This document shows positions 24,818 to 35,533 of a stretch of DNA of 64,000 nucleotides, piece by piece. Source of the stretch: VXNE01 sp963668365 (lineage in GTDB: Bacteria; Pseudomonadota; Gammaproteobacteria; Pseudomonadales; Azotimanducaceae); contig OY764266.1 of assembly GCA_963668365.1 (NCBI GenBank), positions 1,736,001-1,800,000 on the forward strand, written 5' to 3'. The translations under genes were made by a program, and so were the position numbers. Each line of letters opens with the position of its first letter. Within the stretch, counting starts at the first letter, position 1. The notes beneath the pieces are model-generated. The model was not told the DNA's origin. It saw nothing but the letters and a program-made list of their open reading frames with translations, and did no database searches.

Positions 24818-25846
24818 TCAGGTCAAAAAAAGCAGGCAAACGGGCCTTGGCACGGTGGTCTCGCAGACGACATCCCGCGGCCTCCCCTCATCCAGCGCAA
24901 ACACGACGACGTTGTCCGAGCTCTGGTTGGCGGCAAGCAGCCACCGGCCGCTGAGATCGAGTCCGAAGTACCGGGGATGCGCGCCACGCGTCGAAACGTG
25001 CTCGGGTTCGGCGAGTCGACCCGCTTCGTCGATGGAGAAGCTCACGATGCTGTCGTGGCCACGATTGCTGCCGTAGATGAAGCGGCCGTCCGACGAGACC
25101 ATGATCTCCGAAGTGGTGCTGGAGTCCTCGAAGTCGTCCGGCAACGTCGAAACGGTCTGAAGGATGCGCATCGGGTTGTCAGCGTTCCATTCCAGCGCAT
25201 CGATCGTATTGCCGAGCTCATTGATGACATACAGGATCGGCAACGTCGGATGTCTTTCAACGTGTCGCGGACCCGCACCGGCGGCGAGTTGGGTCATGCT
25301 GGGTCCACCCACGAATGCACCTGTGGCATCGACGCGATACCGATAAAGCCGGTCGTTGCCGAGGTCCGGGACTAGCATGTCGCGGTCTGTTACGAGATAC
25401 GTCTGATGGGCGTGTGCGCTTTTTTGGCGGATCGGGTTAGGGCCGTCGCCGGTGTGCTGCGCGAAATCAACGCGGTCGCCGATCGCGCCGTCGTCAATCC
25501 GAAATGTCGCTACGCTCCCGGTCGAGTAATTTGCCACCGACAACCAGTCGGCGGTCGCGGCCAGATGACAGGGATAGGCGCCGTCCGTGGGAACGGAATT
25601 CAGGAACTTGAGGCCGCCGTCAGTCAGAGTGAACGCGGATACCCGGCCCGGATCCAGTTCGTTCACCGAATAGACGAATTCGCCGTACTGGGTGAGAAAC
25701 GCCGGACTTTGCGCCTCGGCCGCAACCCCGACCACGGAGAACTCGCCGGTCGCGTCGTCGAACGTCGCTTCGTAGATTCCCCTCGATCCACCAGGTTCGG
25801 GTTCGCGCGGCGTGTAAGTGCCGATGAGAACGCGGTTAGCTGTCAT
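24818..25846 (-). CDS. Beta-propeller lactonase (6-phosphogluconolactonase/YbhE-like)
   Basis: 342 residues if translation starts at the ATG at 25846 (MTANRVLIGTYT); the frame is open to 25957. Repeated blades are seen, each with a short sheet and a GRF or GRW turn: GEFVYSVNELDPG, TADWLSVANYSTGSVATF, SAHAHQTYLVTDRDMLVPDLGNDRLYRY, LPILYVINELGNTIDALEW, DGRFIYGSNRGHDSIVSF and SGRWLLAANQSSDNVVVF. This is the seven-blade lactonase fold that hydrolyses sugar lactones. It probably co-operates with the aldo/keto reductase downstream. Confidence 0.85.
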   Translation of the reverse strand: MTANRVLIGTYTPREPEPGGSRGIYEATFDDATGEFSVVGVAAEAQSPAFLTQYGEFVYSVNELDPGRVSAFTLTDGGLKFLNSVPTDGAYPCHLAATADWLSVANYSTGSVATFRIDDGAIGDRVDFAQHTGDGPNPIRQKSAHAHQTYLVTDRDMLVPDLGNDRLYRYRVDATGAFVGGPSMTQLAAGAGPRHVERHPTLPILYVINELGNTIDALEWNADNPMRILQTVSTLPDDFEDSSTTSEIMVSSDGRFIYGSNRGHDSIVSFSIDEAGRLAEPEHVSTRGAHPRYFGLDLSGRWLLAANQSSDNVVVFALDEGRPRDVVCETTVPRPVCLLFLT

Positions 25847-25998
25847 TTGGCAGGCCACTCTCGTAAACGGGTAAGCATATCGGGCAGGGAACGTCGTATG
25901 CGAACTCGCCGCGGGAATCGCATCTGACCAGTCACGGTCGAGGTGCGGATTGTCCATCTCGTGCGAAAATGTCCCCGAGTTTTCCCTGAGAGTCCCTT

Positions 25999-26973
25999 AT
26001 GAGCGGCCAAAGACTCGGCATGATCGTCGTCGCGCTTCGCGTGACCGAACAGCACCTTGAGGCCATCCGCGCCGCCGCGCCGGAGGCCGAGATTGTCAAG
26101 ATAGGCGGCCGCGAGGAGTGGCGCGACCGCCGCGCCGAGCTGGAACCAAAAGTCGAGGTTCTCGCCGGCGTGCAGAGCGACCTGGACCCCGCCTCCATGC
26201 CCCGGCTGCGCTGGATGCAGACCGGCGGGGCGGGCAACGACTGGTTGCTCCGATCTCCCCACATCGCCAATAGCGACGTCGTGCTCACCAACGGGTCCGG
26301 CGTCGCCGCGATCCCGATCGCCGAGCATGTGCTGGCCTTGATGTTCACGCTGTGTCGCAACTTTCACGGCTTTGCCCGGGCGCAGCGCGATCATGTGTGG
26401 TTTCGTGGCGGGCGGCTCGGCGAAGTCGACGGCAGCACGATGGGAATCGTCGGCCTCGGCGCGATCGGCGAGAAGACGGCGGAAAAGGCAAAGGGGCTGA
26501 ACATGCGCGTACTGGGACTGCGCCGCGACCCGACGCGTTCCTCGCCGCATGTCGATCGGATGCTGGGTCCGGACGGGTTGTTCGAGTTGCTCGAGTCGTC
26601 GGACTGGGTGGTCCTCGCCAGCGCGCTCACGCCCGAGACGCGCAATCTGATCGGCGAGCCTGAACTCAGACAGATGAAGGACACCGCCTGCCTGATCAAC
26701 ATAGCCCGGGGCCAGATAGTGCAGGAAGAGATCCTGGTCCAGGCGCTTGAGGAAGGCTGGATCGCGGGAGCGGGCCTCGATGTCTTCGCGCAGGAGCCGC
26801 TGCCGCCGGACTCGCCCCTCTGGGACATGCCGAACGTCGTGATCACGTCGCACCACTCGGGTTCCACGCCGCACTACAATGACCGCCTCGTCGAGATTTT
26901 CATCGAGAACCTGCGACGCTACCGGGCAGGCCAGCCGATGATCAACGTCGTGGACAAACAGCTCACCTATTAG
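25999..26973 (+). CDS. D-isomer-specific 2-hydroxyacid dehydrogenase
   Basis: 324 residues. The NAD-binding loop is GLGAIG (152-157) and the catalytic residues are R237 (INIARGQ), E266 (VFAQEPLP) and H285 or H286 (SHHSGST). The substrate domain includes NGSGVAAIPIAEHVLALM. The neighbouring Gfo/Idh/MocA gene starts 10 bases after its stop, so they form an operon that probably handles one hydroxy- or keto-acid route. It is transcribed divergently from the lactonase gene. Confidence 0.9.
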   Translation: MSGQRLGMIVVALRVTEQHLEAIRAAAPEAEIVKIGGREEWRDRRAELEPKVEVLAGVQSDLDPASMPRLRWMQTGGAGNDWLLRSPHIANSDVVLTNGSGVAAIPIAEHVLALMFTLCRNFHGFARAQRDHVWFRGGRLGEVDGSTMGIVGLGAIGEKTAEKAKGLNMRVLGLRRDPTRSSPHVDRMLGPDGLFELLESSDWVVLASALTPETRNLIGEPELRQMKDTACLINIARGQIVQEEILVQALEEGWIAGAGLDVFAQEPLPPDSPLWDMPNVVITSHHSGSTPHYNDRLVEIFIENLRRYRAGQPMINVVDKQLTY

Positions 26974-26983
26974 GGAGACGAAG

Positions 26984-27985
26984 ATGCCGGACACCGTCAG
27001 ATACGGACTCATCAGCACCGCGCGGATCGGCTTCTCGGCCCACATGCCCGCAGCGAATGCATCGGCCAACTCCGAGATCGTCGCCGTCAGCAGCCGCGAC
27101 CTCGCAACCGCCGAAGCGGCGGCGAAGGAGCACGGCATTCCACTCTCGTTCGGCAGCTACCAGGAGATGATCGAGAGCGACGAGATCGACGCCGTCATCA
27201 ACACGCTGCCGAACTCCATGCACCACGAGTGGACCATCAGGGCGGCGCAGGCCGGGAAGCACATCCTGTGCGAAAAGCCCCTCTCGGCGACGATGGCGGA
27301 AGCCCGCGAGATGAAGGCCGCGGCCGAAGCCAACAACGTGGTGCTGGTCGAAGCATTCACTCCGCGCTGGACCAGGCAGTCGCGCACGGTCCGCAAGCTC
27401 ATCGCCGACGGCGAGATCGGAGATGTGACGTACCTCGAGTCCAGTCTCGCCTTCAGGATGAGCAATCCGGACGATATCCGTCTCAGCAAGCCGCTGGCGG
27501 GAGGAAGCCTGATGGATGTGGGTTGCTACGCCGTGTACGCGGTGCGGTATGCCATGGGCGTAGAACCCGTATCGGCAATGGCATTCGACCGCAAGCGCCC
27601 CGGCGTGGAGGTCGACACGACGATGAGCGGCCTGCTGCGGTTCCCGAACGGCGCGGTCGGTCACATCTGGTGCAGTTTCGACGGGCCGCGACGGATCGTG
27701 TTCGACGCGGTCGGCACCGAGGGCACGATTTCCGTGAACGGCGCATTCAGGGAGACGGCGCCCGTGACCGTCACGCGGGGTGACGAAGAGCCGCAAGTGA
27801 TGCCGATGACCAGCGGGAATCGTTTCGAGGTGCAGATCGACGAGTTCTCGGAGTGCGTCCTTAACGGGAAACAGCCGGAGTTTCCGCCGGATGACGCGCT
27901 ACGCAACATGGCCGCGATACTGGCCCTTTACGAGTCGGTGGACACCGGCAGGGCGGTGGAAGTGGAGCAAATCCCGCCCGGCTGA
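26984..27985 (+). CDS. Gfo/Idh/MocA-family oxidoreductase (paralogue of the 8.6-kb gene)
   Basis: 333 residues, ATG behind GGGAGACGAAG. YGLISTARIGFSAHMPAAN is the Rossmann start, CEKPLSATMAEA the EKP motif, and DVGCYAVYAVRYAMGVEPV the substrate domain. It aligns without gaps of note to the protein at 8603-9595, down to the end (DALRNMAAILALYESVDTGRAVEVEQ). Duplicate enzymes 18 kb apart may have split substrates. Co-transcribed with the hydroxyacid dehydrogenase. Confidence 0.9.
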   Translation: MPDTVRYGLISTARIGFSAHMPAANASANSEIVAVSSRDLATAEAAAKEHGIPLSFGSYQEMIESDEIDAVINTLPNSMHHEWTIRAAQAGKHILCEKPLSATMAEAREMKAAAEANNVVLVEAFTPRWTRQSRTVRKLIADGEIGDVTYLESSLAFRMSNPDDIRLSKPLAGGSLMDVGCYAVYAVRYAMGVEPVSAMAFDRKRPGVEVDTTMSGLLRFPNGAVGHIWCSFDGPRRIVFDAVGTEGTISVNGAFRETAPVTVTRGDEEPQVMPMTSGNRFEVQIDEFSECVLNGKQPEFPPDDALRNMAAILALYESVDTGRAVEVEQIPPG

Positions 27986-27997
27986 TCGGCCGATCCA

Positions 27998-28558
27998 TCA
28001 TGTCCCCCGCGTCAAGCCCAACAAGGTCAGAGCATCCTGAAGCTGGGAGTCGCATGTAGCGGCACGCTCAAGATCTAGTAGGTTGAACCGTCTTTCCAGC
28101 GCTCTGGCTGACATCGGTTTGCGGTATTCCGGCCATACCCGTTGCAACAGCCTCTCCGCATCATCCGGCACCACTAATCGCGCCTCGTGACCAGTGTGAA
28201 GCCGCAGAAGCAACCCTTCGAGATTAGGGGCGAGGAAGACCAATTGCAAAACCTCGCGACCGATGACCCTGTCCGGGTCGCGTCCCGAGGCACGATCCTG
28301 TCCAAGTCGGTCGGCATCGAGAAATACCAGAGCTCCTTTGTCGTGCCCCATAGAATCGATGTGCCGCCGACGGCGATCGACCGCAAATTCAACTACGGAA
28401 CGGGTATCTCCGCCCCCCGCGACGACTACATCGAGATGGACATGAAGGCCTTGTTCATCACAGAGCCTTTGCAACTACCCTGCAAGCGCGCGCTCACCGG
28501 AACCCTCCGCAGCGACGAAGATTCGATTGCGCCGCGGAACGGACCGGCGCCGCGCCAC
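27998..28558 (-). pseudogene. RloB-like gene interrupted by an in-frame amber codon
   Basis: The frame starts with GTG at 28558, three bases past the ATPase stop, and reads VARRRSVPRRNRIFVAAEGSG, the usual RloB N-terminus (basic stretch followed by EG motif). After 27 codons a TAG (28477-28475) interrupts; beyond it LQRLCDEQGLHVHLDVVVAG, GALVFLDADR and LAPNLEGLLLRLH continue the RloB/TOPRIM-like fold in the same frame, with acidic residues preserved. One base change, TAG from TGG, would restore it. A TTG at 28474 could re-start the C-terminal 158 residues. RloB-like nucleases pair with AAA ATPases such as the upstream gene in abortive-infection-like systems. Confidence 0.7.
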
Positions 28559-28561
28559 GAT

Positions 28562-29770
28562 TCAGCCAAAAGTGGGCAGCCCGCCGAGGGCGCCGCTGCG
28601 GTAGATTTTTCGAAGATCGCCGCTCCTACGCACCCCTTGGACATCGCGCACACCGTAGGCCCGCGTGGCACCAGCCTGGTCCTTCTCGACGATGAAGACC
28701 TCTTCCTTTTCGAGATTGTCGAGGGCCGATAGGCTGTGGAGAGAACAGATGAGTTGCGCGTTGCCGGAATTCGTGTCTTCCCGTCGGAACCAGCCCAAGA
28801 TCTCATCTACCAAGTCAGCGTGCAAATCATTGTCGAGTGCGTCGAGGATCGCCAGTCCTCCGGTCTCAAGTGCAAAATTCAGCGCTGGAAAAATCTGCAC
28901 TACATGGCGTGTCCCGGCCGATTCCCCTTCAAAGGGGACGTTCATGCCGAGACCGGAGTGGGCGAAGAACAGACGCCACTTTCCGTCTACCGAATGCTCC
29001 ACGTTCATGTCTTCGATCCCAAGATCGAAACGCTCCAACCTGTCCGAGATTCGGTCCTTGACTTGCGGATTGTCACGGAAATAGTGAGCTACCGCCTCGA
29101 AATCGGCACGTATCGGATCAACCGCAGAGACGTTCATCTGCACTTGACTGAGACTGTCGACGATCACTGAAAACTCCGAAACGCCCATCCTTGACAGCGT
29201 TGAAAGCACGGAAGCGTTGGAAGGAATGGAGGCGAGTCGACCATCGCTCGGCTTGATCGAGAGTTCCTTAGCGATATGGACTGGGCGATCAGGGCGACGT
29301 TCCATAAGACGCCTCGGCCTCCCACGGGGGAAGTCGCGAAGTGCTTCGTATCCCACTGCGTTGGGAAAAAAACTGTTCGGCTCCCGTAGGAGTTCCAAGG
29401 TGTATCGAAACACGCGATTAGGTTCGCCCGGACGCAGGTTCCACCAGGGGGCATCAAATTCCACTTCAACGCGCGTGGGCTTCGCCAAGGCTTCACTAGA
29501 AGCGAATGCAGGGAACTGGGCGATGGGACCCGGCGAGTATCCATAGGAATGCGCAGCGAAGCGTATCGTATCCGCGAGGGCCCGCAACCAGCCGGTCTTA
29601 CCGGATCCATTGGGGCCGACCAGCGCGATGACCGCAGGAACACGGAGACCGGGTTTCGAGGTGGGGCGGCGCAACCACGCACTTTCGGGCGTTGTCCCCG
29701 GGACGCGCAAATCGAGCACGATCTCATTCCGCATGGATTGATAATTTCTGACGCAAATCCAATGAAACAT
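28562..29770 (-). CDS. RloA/AbiL-like AAA ATPase
   Basis: 402 residues. IALVGPNGSGKTGWLRALA is Walker A at about residues 48-60 and the N-terminus FHWICVRNYQSMRNEIVLDL is the typical start of OLD/AAA_21 ATPases. GLAILDALDNDLHADLVDEIL holds a degraded Walker B (LDALDND for the usual LDEID), and AQLICSLHSLSALD is the H-loop region. The next gene, four bases away, is a broken RloB-like gene. Together they match ATPase-nuclease defence pairs (RloAB/AbiL type). Activity may be lost both from the damaged partner and from the altered Walker B. Confidence 0.78.
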   Translation of the reverse strand: MFHWICVRNYQSMRNEIVLDLRVPGTTPESAWLRRPTSKPGLRVPAVIALVGPNGSGKTGWLRALADTIRFAAHSYGYSPGPIAQFPAFASSEALAKPTRVEVEFDAPWWNLRPGEPNRVFRYTLELLREPNSFFPNAVGYEALRDFPRGRPRRLMERRPDRPVHIAKELSIKPSDGRLASIPSNASVLSTLSRMGVSEFSVIVDSLSQVQMNVSAVDPIRADFEAVAHYFRDNPQVKDRISDRLERFDLGIEDMNVEHSVDGKWRLFFAHSGLGMNVPFEGESAGTRHVVQIFPALNFALETGGLAILDALDNDLHADLVDEILGWFRREDTNSGNAQLICSLHSLSALDNLEKEEVFIVEKDQAGATRAYGVRDVQGVRRSGDLRKIYRSGALGGLPTFG

Positions 29771-30044
29771 TTGGCTATCCCGACATTTTTGTGTCGACTT
29801 TGCATATTAATTTGTCAAAACACGCAAATTTTGTCAATCAATCAAGGCGGACGGAAGTCGATAGTCATGGACGCTTCTGCGGAGCCGCGACGGGGGTTTT
29901 GGCGGCATCCCAAAGAGGTCGGGAGTTCCAGACAACCGGGGATTCCCGAACCACAAAAGCTCAGGCTATGGATTCCGAATCCTAGTCCTGGTGTCTGTCA
30001 GCGAGCAACTAACTGCGCACCGCGAGAACCTAACGAAGTTGCAC
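29771..30044. other. AT-rich intergenic gap before the ATPase gene
   Basis: The 274 bases contain a low-GC stretch at about 29760-29850 (TTTTTGTGTCGACTTTGCAT and repeated CAAATTTTGTCAA-like sequence), clearly different from the surroundings. It could hold the promoter for the ATPase gene. No coding sequence is convincing. Confidence 0.4.
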
Positions 30045-30998
30045 CTACCCTGTCGTCGATCCGCTCGGCGGGCGCAGGGTCGACAATACATTGGTGGCGG
30101 TGCCGATCATCGACGAGATATCGCTCAGGTTCGCGGGCACGATCAACGTGTTGCCTTCCTTGGCCAGATTGCCGAAGCGTTCCAGGTAGTCCTCCGCGAC
30201 GCGAAGCTGCATGGCCTTGTCGCCGCCGTCGCTGTTCAGCGCGTCGGCCACCTTCCGCAGTCCTTCCGCAGTGGCCTCTGCGATCGCGAGGATAGCCGCG
30301 GCTTCTCCCTGCGCCTCGTTGATCTGCTGCTCCCTGACCGCTTCCGACTCCTTGATGACGCGCTGCTTCTCGCCGTCAGCCTCGTTGATCTTCGCATCCC
30401 GGTCGCCTTCGGACTGCAGCACCGTCGCCCGCTTCTCCCGTTCGGCGCGCATCTGCTTCTCCATGGCGGATACCACGTCGTGTGGCGGATTGATGTTCTT
30501 GATCTCGTAGCGAAGCACCTTTACGCCCCAGGGTTCGGAAGCCTGGTCGAGTTCCTCGACCACACGCAGGTTGATGTGGCTGCGTTCCTCGAACGTCTTG
30601 TCCAGTTCGATCCGGCCGATCTCGCTACGCAGCGTCGTCTGCGCGAGTTGCGCGATGGCGAACAGGTAGTCTCCGATACCGTATGAAGCGTTGCGCGCGT
30701 CCATGACCTGCAGGTAGAGGACGCCGTCCACGCCGACCTGCACGTTGTCCGACGTGATGCAGATCTGCTCTGCCACATCGATTGCCTGTTCCTTGAGCGT
30801 GTGCTTGTACGCCACCCGGTCGAGAAACGGGATCAGGACGTGGAATCCTGCGGTCAGGGTCCGAGAGTACTTGCCCAGGTTCTCTACCACGTACGCCGCT
30901 TGCTGGGGAACGATGACCGCCGTCTTGATGACGACAATGACGGCCAGTACCGCGACCACGATGGCGACAATCAATCCTGTGTCCATGAAAATTCCCAT
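30045..30998 (-). CDS. SPFH/Band 7 membrane protein (QmcA/stomatin-like)
   Basis: 317 residues. One N-terminal membrane helix (about residues 7-29), then the SPFH domain (IVPQQAAYVVENLGKYSRTL to about 190), then a charged coiled coil (MRAEREKRATVLQSEGDRDAKIN) and an alanine-rich helix. This is the stomatin/QmcA architecture, which forms large oligomers at the inner membrane. It is two bases downstream of an NfeD-like gene, its normal partner. Conserved housekeeping membrane quality control is likely. Confidence 0.88.
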   Translation of the reverse strand: MGIFMDTGLIVAIVVAVLAVIVVIKTAVIVPQQAAYVVENLGKYSRTLTAGFHVLIPFLDRVAYKHTLKEQAIDVAEQICITSDNVQVGVDGVLYLQVMDARNASYGIGDYLFAIAQLAQTTLRSEIGRIELDKTFEERSHINLRVVEELDQASEPWGVKVLRYEIKNINPPHDVVSAMEKQMRAEREKRATVLQSEGDRDAKINEADGEKQRVIKESEAVREQQINEAQGEAAAILAIAEATAEGLRKVADALNSDGGDKAMQLRVAEDYLERFGNLAKEGNTLIVPANLSDISSMIGTATNVLSTLRPPSGSTTG

Positions 30999-31000
30999 GA

Positions 31001-31471
31001 TTACCTCGATACCTGGTCGGACGCTCCTGACGAATCCGCCGACATCGCCACAATATTGACCGCTGCACCGCTCAAGCCCACTATCCGAGCCCGCGTACCG
31101 GCGTCAATCGCCACGGTCCCCACGTTGGTCGCGGTCCACTCGCTGCCCCTCATGGCTACGCGGGTTTTGCCGCCAGCGGGCACGTCGTCCGCGACTTCGA
31201 CCACCTCCCCCACCGTCGAGTTGTCGAATCCCTGCGCACCGCCCCGCAACCGGTCGTAGAGCTTGCGCCGAAAGAACACCATGGATGCCACGGCGAGGAC
31301 ACCGTAGAGAACCCATTGCCCCCAGACCGGGAAGGTCGGGTCGCCCAAAACCGCGATGCCGACCAGAACGGCTGCGGCGCCCAGGAAAACGAGGTAGAAG
31401 GCCGCGTCGATGGCTGCCAACTCCAGCACCATCAACACGACGCCAGCAATCAGCCAAGCCCACCAAGGCAT
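31001..31471 (-). CDS. NfeD-like membrane protein
   Basis: 156 residues from the ATG at 31471 (GGTGGA upstream); a TTG at 31489 is an alternative. Four hydrophobic segments precede a soluble OB-like domain beginning near residue 95 (VGEVVEVADDVPAGGKTRV). This short NfeD form lacks the protease domain and is normally co-expressed with the SPFH protein that follows here. The pair likely organises membrane domains. Confidence 0.85.
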   Translation of the reverse strand: MPWWAWLIAGVVLMVLELAAIDAAFYLVFLGAAAVLVGIAVLGDPTFPVWGQWVLYGVLAVASMVFFRRKLYDRLRGGAQGFDNSTVGEVVEVADDVPAGGKTRVAMRGSEWTATNVGTVAIDAGTRARIVGLSGAAVNIVAMSADSSGASDQVSR

Positions 31472-31536
31472 CACGAATCCACCGAGCAACGAAGTCCGAG
31501 TCAGCTTGCCTCACCGTGGTATCGATGACAAGCGAA

Positions 31537-33131
<1,595 letters not shown>

Positions 33132-33135
<4 letters not shown>

Positions 33136-34217
33136 CGGGTTGCCCGCCTCGGATCGAATGCGTCGCGCACACCCTCGCCCACGAATACGAACAGGGTCAG
33201 CATGACAGCCAGGGTAAAGAAGCCCGCGAGTCCGAGCCAGGGCGCCTGCATGTTGGCCTTGCCCTGGGCCAGCAGTTCACCAAGGGACGGATACCCCGCC
33301 GGCAAGCCGAAGCCGAGAAAGTCCAGGGACGTCAACGTGACGATCGATCCGCTCAGCAGGAACGGCAGATAAGTGAGCGTCGCGACCATCGCATTCGGCA
33401 GCAAGTGTTTCCTCATGATGACGGAGTCCGACTCGCCCAGAGCCCGCGCGGCGCGCACGTAATCGAAGTTGCGCGTGCGCAGGCATTCGGCGCGGACCAC
33501 CGCGACCAGATACATCCAGTTGAACAGCAGCAACAGCAGCAGCAGCGCAACGGGGTTCGGTTCGATCAGGCTCGACAGGATGATGATGAGGAACAGTTGC
33601 GGCAGCCCTGCCCAGACCTCGACCAGCCGTTGGCCGAAAAGGTCGATGCGGCCGCCGAAATACCCCTGGGTGGCGCCCACGGCAATACCGATGAGGGAGC
33701 TGAAGAATGTCAGTGCCAGGCCGAACAGGACGGAAAGACGAAACCCGTAGATGATGCGGGCGGCGACGTCCCGCCCGATGTCGTCGGTGCCCAGCAGATG
33801 GCGCATCGACGGCGCCTCCGGCACCGCGCCCTCGGTATACAGGTCGATCGTCTCGAAGCTGAACTCGATGGGCGGGAACACCCACCAGCCGTCTCCGTCC
33901 TTGATCAGATCCTGAACGAAGGGCTCGAGGTACTCCGCTTCGGTCTCGAATACGCCGCCGAACTCCGTTTCCGGGTATTCGAACAGGACCGGGAAATAGA
34001 GTTCGCCCTTGTAGCCCATCACCAGCGGAGCATCATTCGCGATTAACTCGGCGAACATGCTGAGCACCACCATGCTGGAGATGATCCACAGGCTCCAGTA
34101 ACCGCGCTTGTTGGCCTTGAAGTTCTCCCACCGGCGCCGCGTGAGGGGCGACATGCGAAACCGTTCGCCCGTCCCGACCGAACCGTCCGTCTCCGGCGCC
34201 ACCAGGCGCGTGGCCAC
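33132..34217 (-). CDS. yejE: Peptide ABC importer permease, YejE type
   Basis: 361 residues with the N-terminal segment LTRRRWENFKANKRGYWSLW and a large periplasmic loop, then five membrane helices. The loop ARALGESDSVIMRKHLLPNA is the EAA motif that docks on the ATPase. Sequence and order (yejB, yejE, yejF) fit the Yej system. It follows the YejB gene without a gap. Confidence 0.9.
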
Positions 34218-35312
34218 CTATGTTTCCCTCGTTTCGAAATCTATGCGGGGATCGACGAACGTGTAGGTGATGTCGCCGACAAGCTGCATCACGAGGCCGA
34301 TGAAGGTAAAGCAGAACAGTGTCCCGAACATGATGGGATAGTCGCGCCTCAACGTTGCCTCGAAACCGAGCAGACCCAGGCCATCGAGCGAGAAGATCAC
34401 TTCGATCAATAGCGCGCTGGTAAAGAGAATGCCGATGAATGCGGCCGGGAACCCCGCGATCACGATGAGCATCGCGTTGCGGAAGACGTGGCCGTAGAGC
34501 ACGCGCCTCTGGTTCAGTCCCTTGGCCCGCGCGGTGAGAACGAACTGCTTCGAAAGCTCTTCCAGGAAGCAGTTCTTCGTCAGCATGGTCAACATCGCAA
34601 AGCCGCCGATGGTGAGAGATGCCACCGGCAACGCCAGGTGCCAGAAGTAATCCGCGATCTTGCCGAAGAAGGACAGGTCGTCGAAGTTGGTGGATGTCAG
34701 CCCCTTGAGCGGAAACCAGTCGAAATAGGACCCGCCCGCGAAGAGCACGATGAGAAAGACGGCGAAGAGAAAGCCCGGAACCGCGTAGCCGACGAAGATG
34801 ACGCCGCTGGTCCAGGCATCGAAACGCGTGCCGTCCCGCACCGCCTTGGCAATTCCGAGCGGTATCGAGATCGTGTAGATGAGAATCAGCGACCAGAAAC
34901 CGAGCGACAGCGACACCGGCAGCCGTTCGATCACGAGATCCACCACCGGACGGTTCTGGTAGTAGCTCTCGCCGAAGTCCAGGGTGAGGTAGTCCTTCAC
35001 CATCTTGAAATAGCGTTCATGGATCGGCCGGTCGAACCCGAACTGCTTCTCGATGGCCGCGATCAGCTCGGGGTCCAGACCCTGGGCGCCCGCGTACTGG
35101 GTGCGCGCCGTGTCGGCCATGTCAAGCTGCGGCTGCGCATCGACCGCTCCGGCGATCCGGGCGGTGGCCTCGACGTTCTGGCCGGTGAGGTTCGCGATCA
35201 TCTGGTCGACCGGACCGCCGGGGGCGAGCTGCACGATGAAAAAGTTGATCGTGATGATCCCGACCAACGTCGGAAAGATCAGCAGCAGCCGCCTTGCAAT
35301 GTAACGAAGCAC
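34218..35312 (-). CDS. yejB: Peptide ABC importer permease, YejB type
   Basis: 364 residues. MLRYIARRLLLIFPTLVGII is the first helix, followed by a periplasmic loop and five more helices; ARAKGLNQRRVLYGHVFRNA is the EAA-like motif. First gene of the visible operon. The substrate-binding protein YejA, normally upstream, is not present: the next 220 bases hold no gene and the following gene is a metalloprotease. A binding protein elsewhere in the genome may serve it. Confidence 0.9.
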   Translation of the reverse strand: MLRYIARRLLLIFPTLVGIITINFFIVQLAPGGPVDQMIANLTGQNVEATARIAGAVDAQPQLDMADTARTQYAGAQGLDPELIAAIEKQFGFDRPIHERYFKMVKDYLTLDFGESYYQNRPVVDLVIERLPVSLSLGFWSLILIYTISIPLGIAKAVRDGTRFDAWTSGVIFVGYAVPGFLFAVFLIVLFAGGSYFDWFPLKGLTSTNFDDLSFFGKIADYFWHLALPVASLTIGGFAMLTMLTKNCFLEELSKQFVLTARAKGLNQRRVLYGHVFRNAMLIVIAGFPAAFIGILFTSALLIEVIFSLDGLGLLGFEATLRRDYPIMFGTLFCFTFIGLVMQLVGDITYTFVDPRIDFETRET

Positions 35313-35533
35313 GCGCGTCCCCCTTGCGCCTTGAGAAGTTCATCCCCCGGTGCGGAAGTCGGAAGGAGGGAGCCGACCCTCCGAACGCGCGAGCCTACCA
35401 GCTTGTCGGACTTGACGCATTCGGCAAAATCGACGAGACGACGGGCGGGCCTCGTCGGGGTCGAATCACGGCGCCCGCAAGGGCGACGGATCACATGGCG
35501 CGGGTGCGGGCAAACGGAATCCGCCCATCGTCC

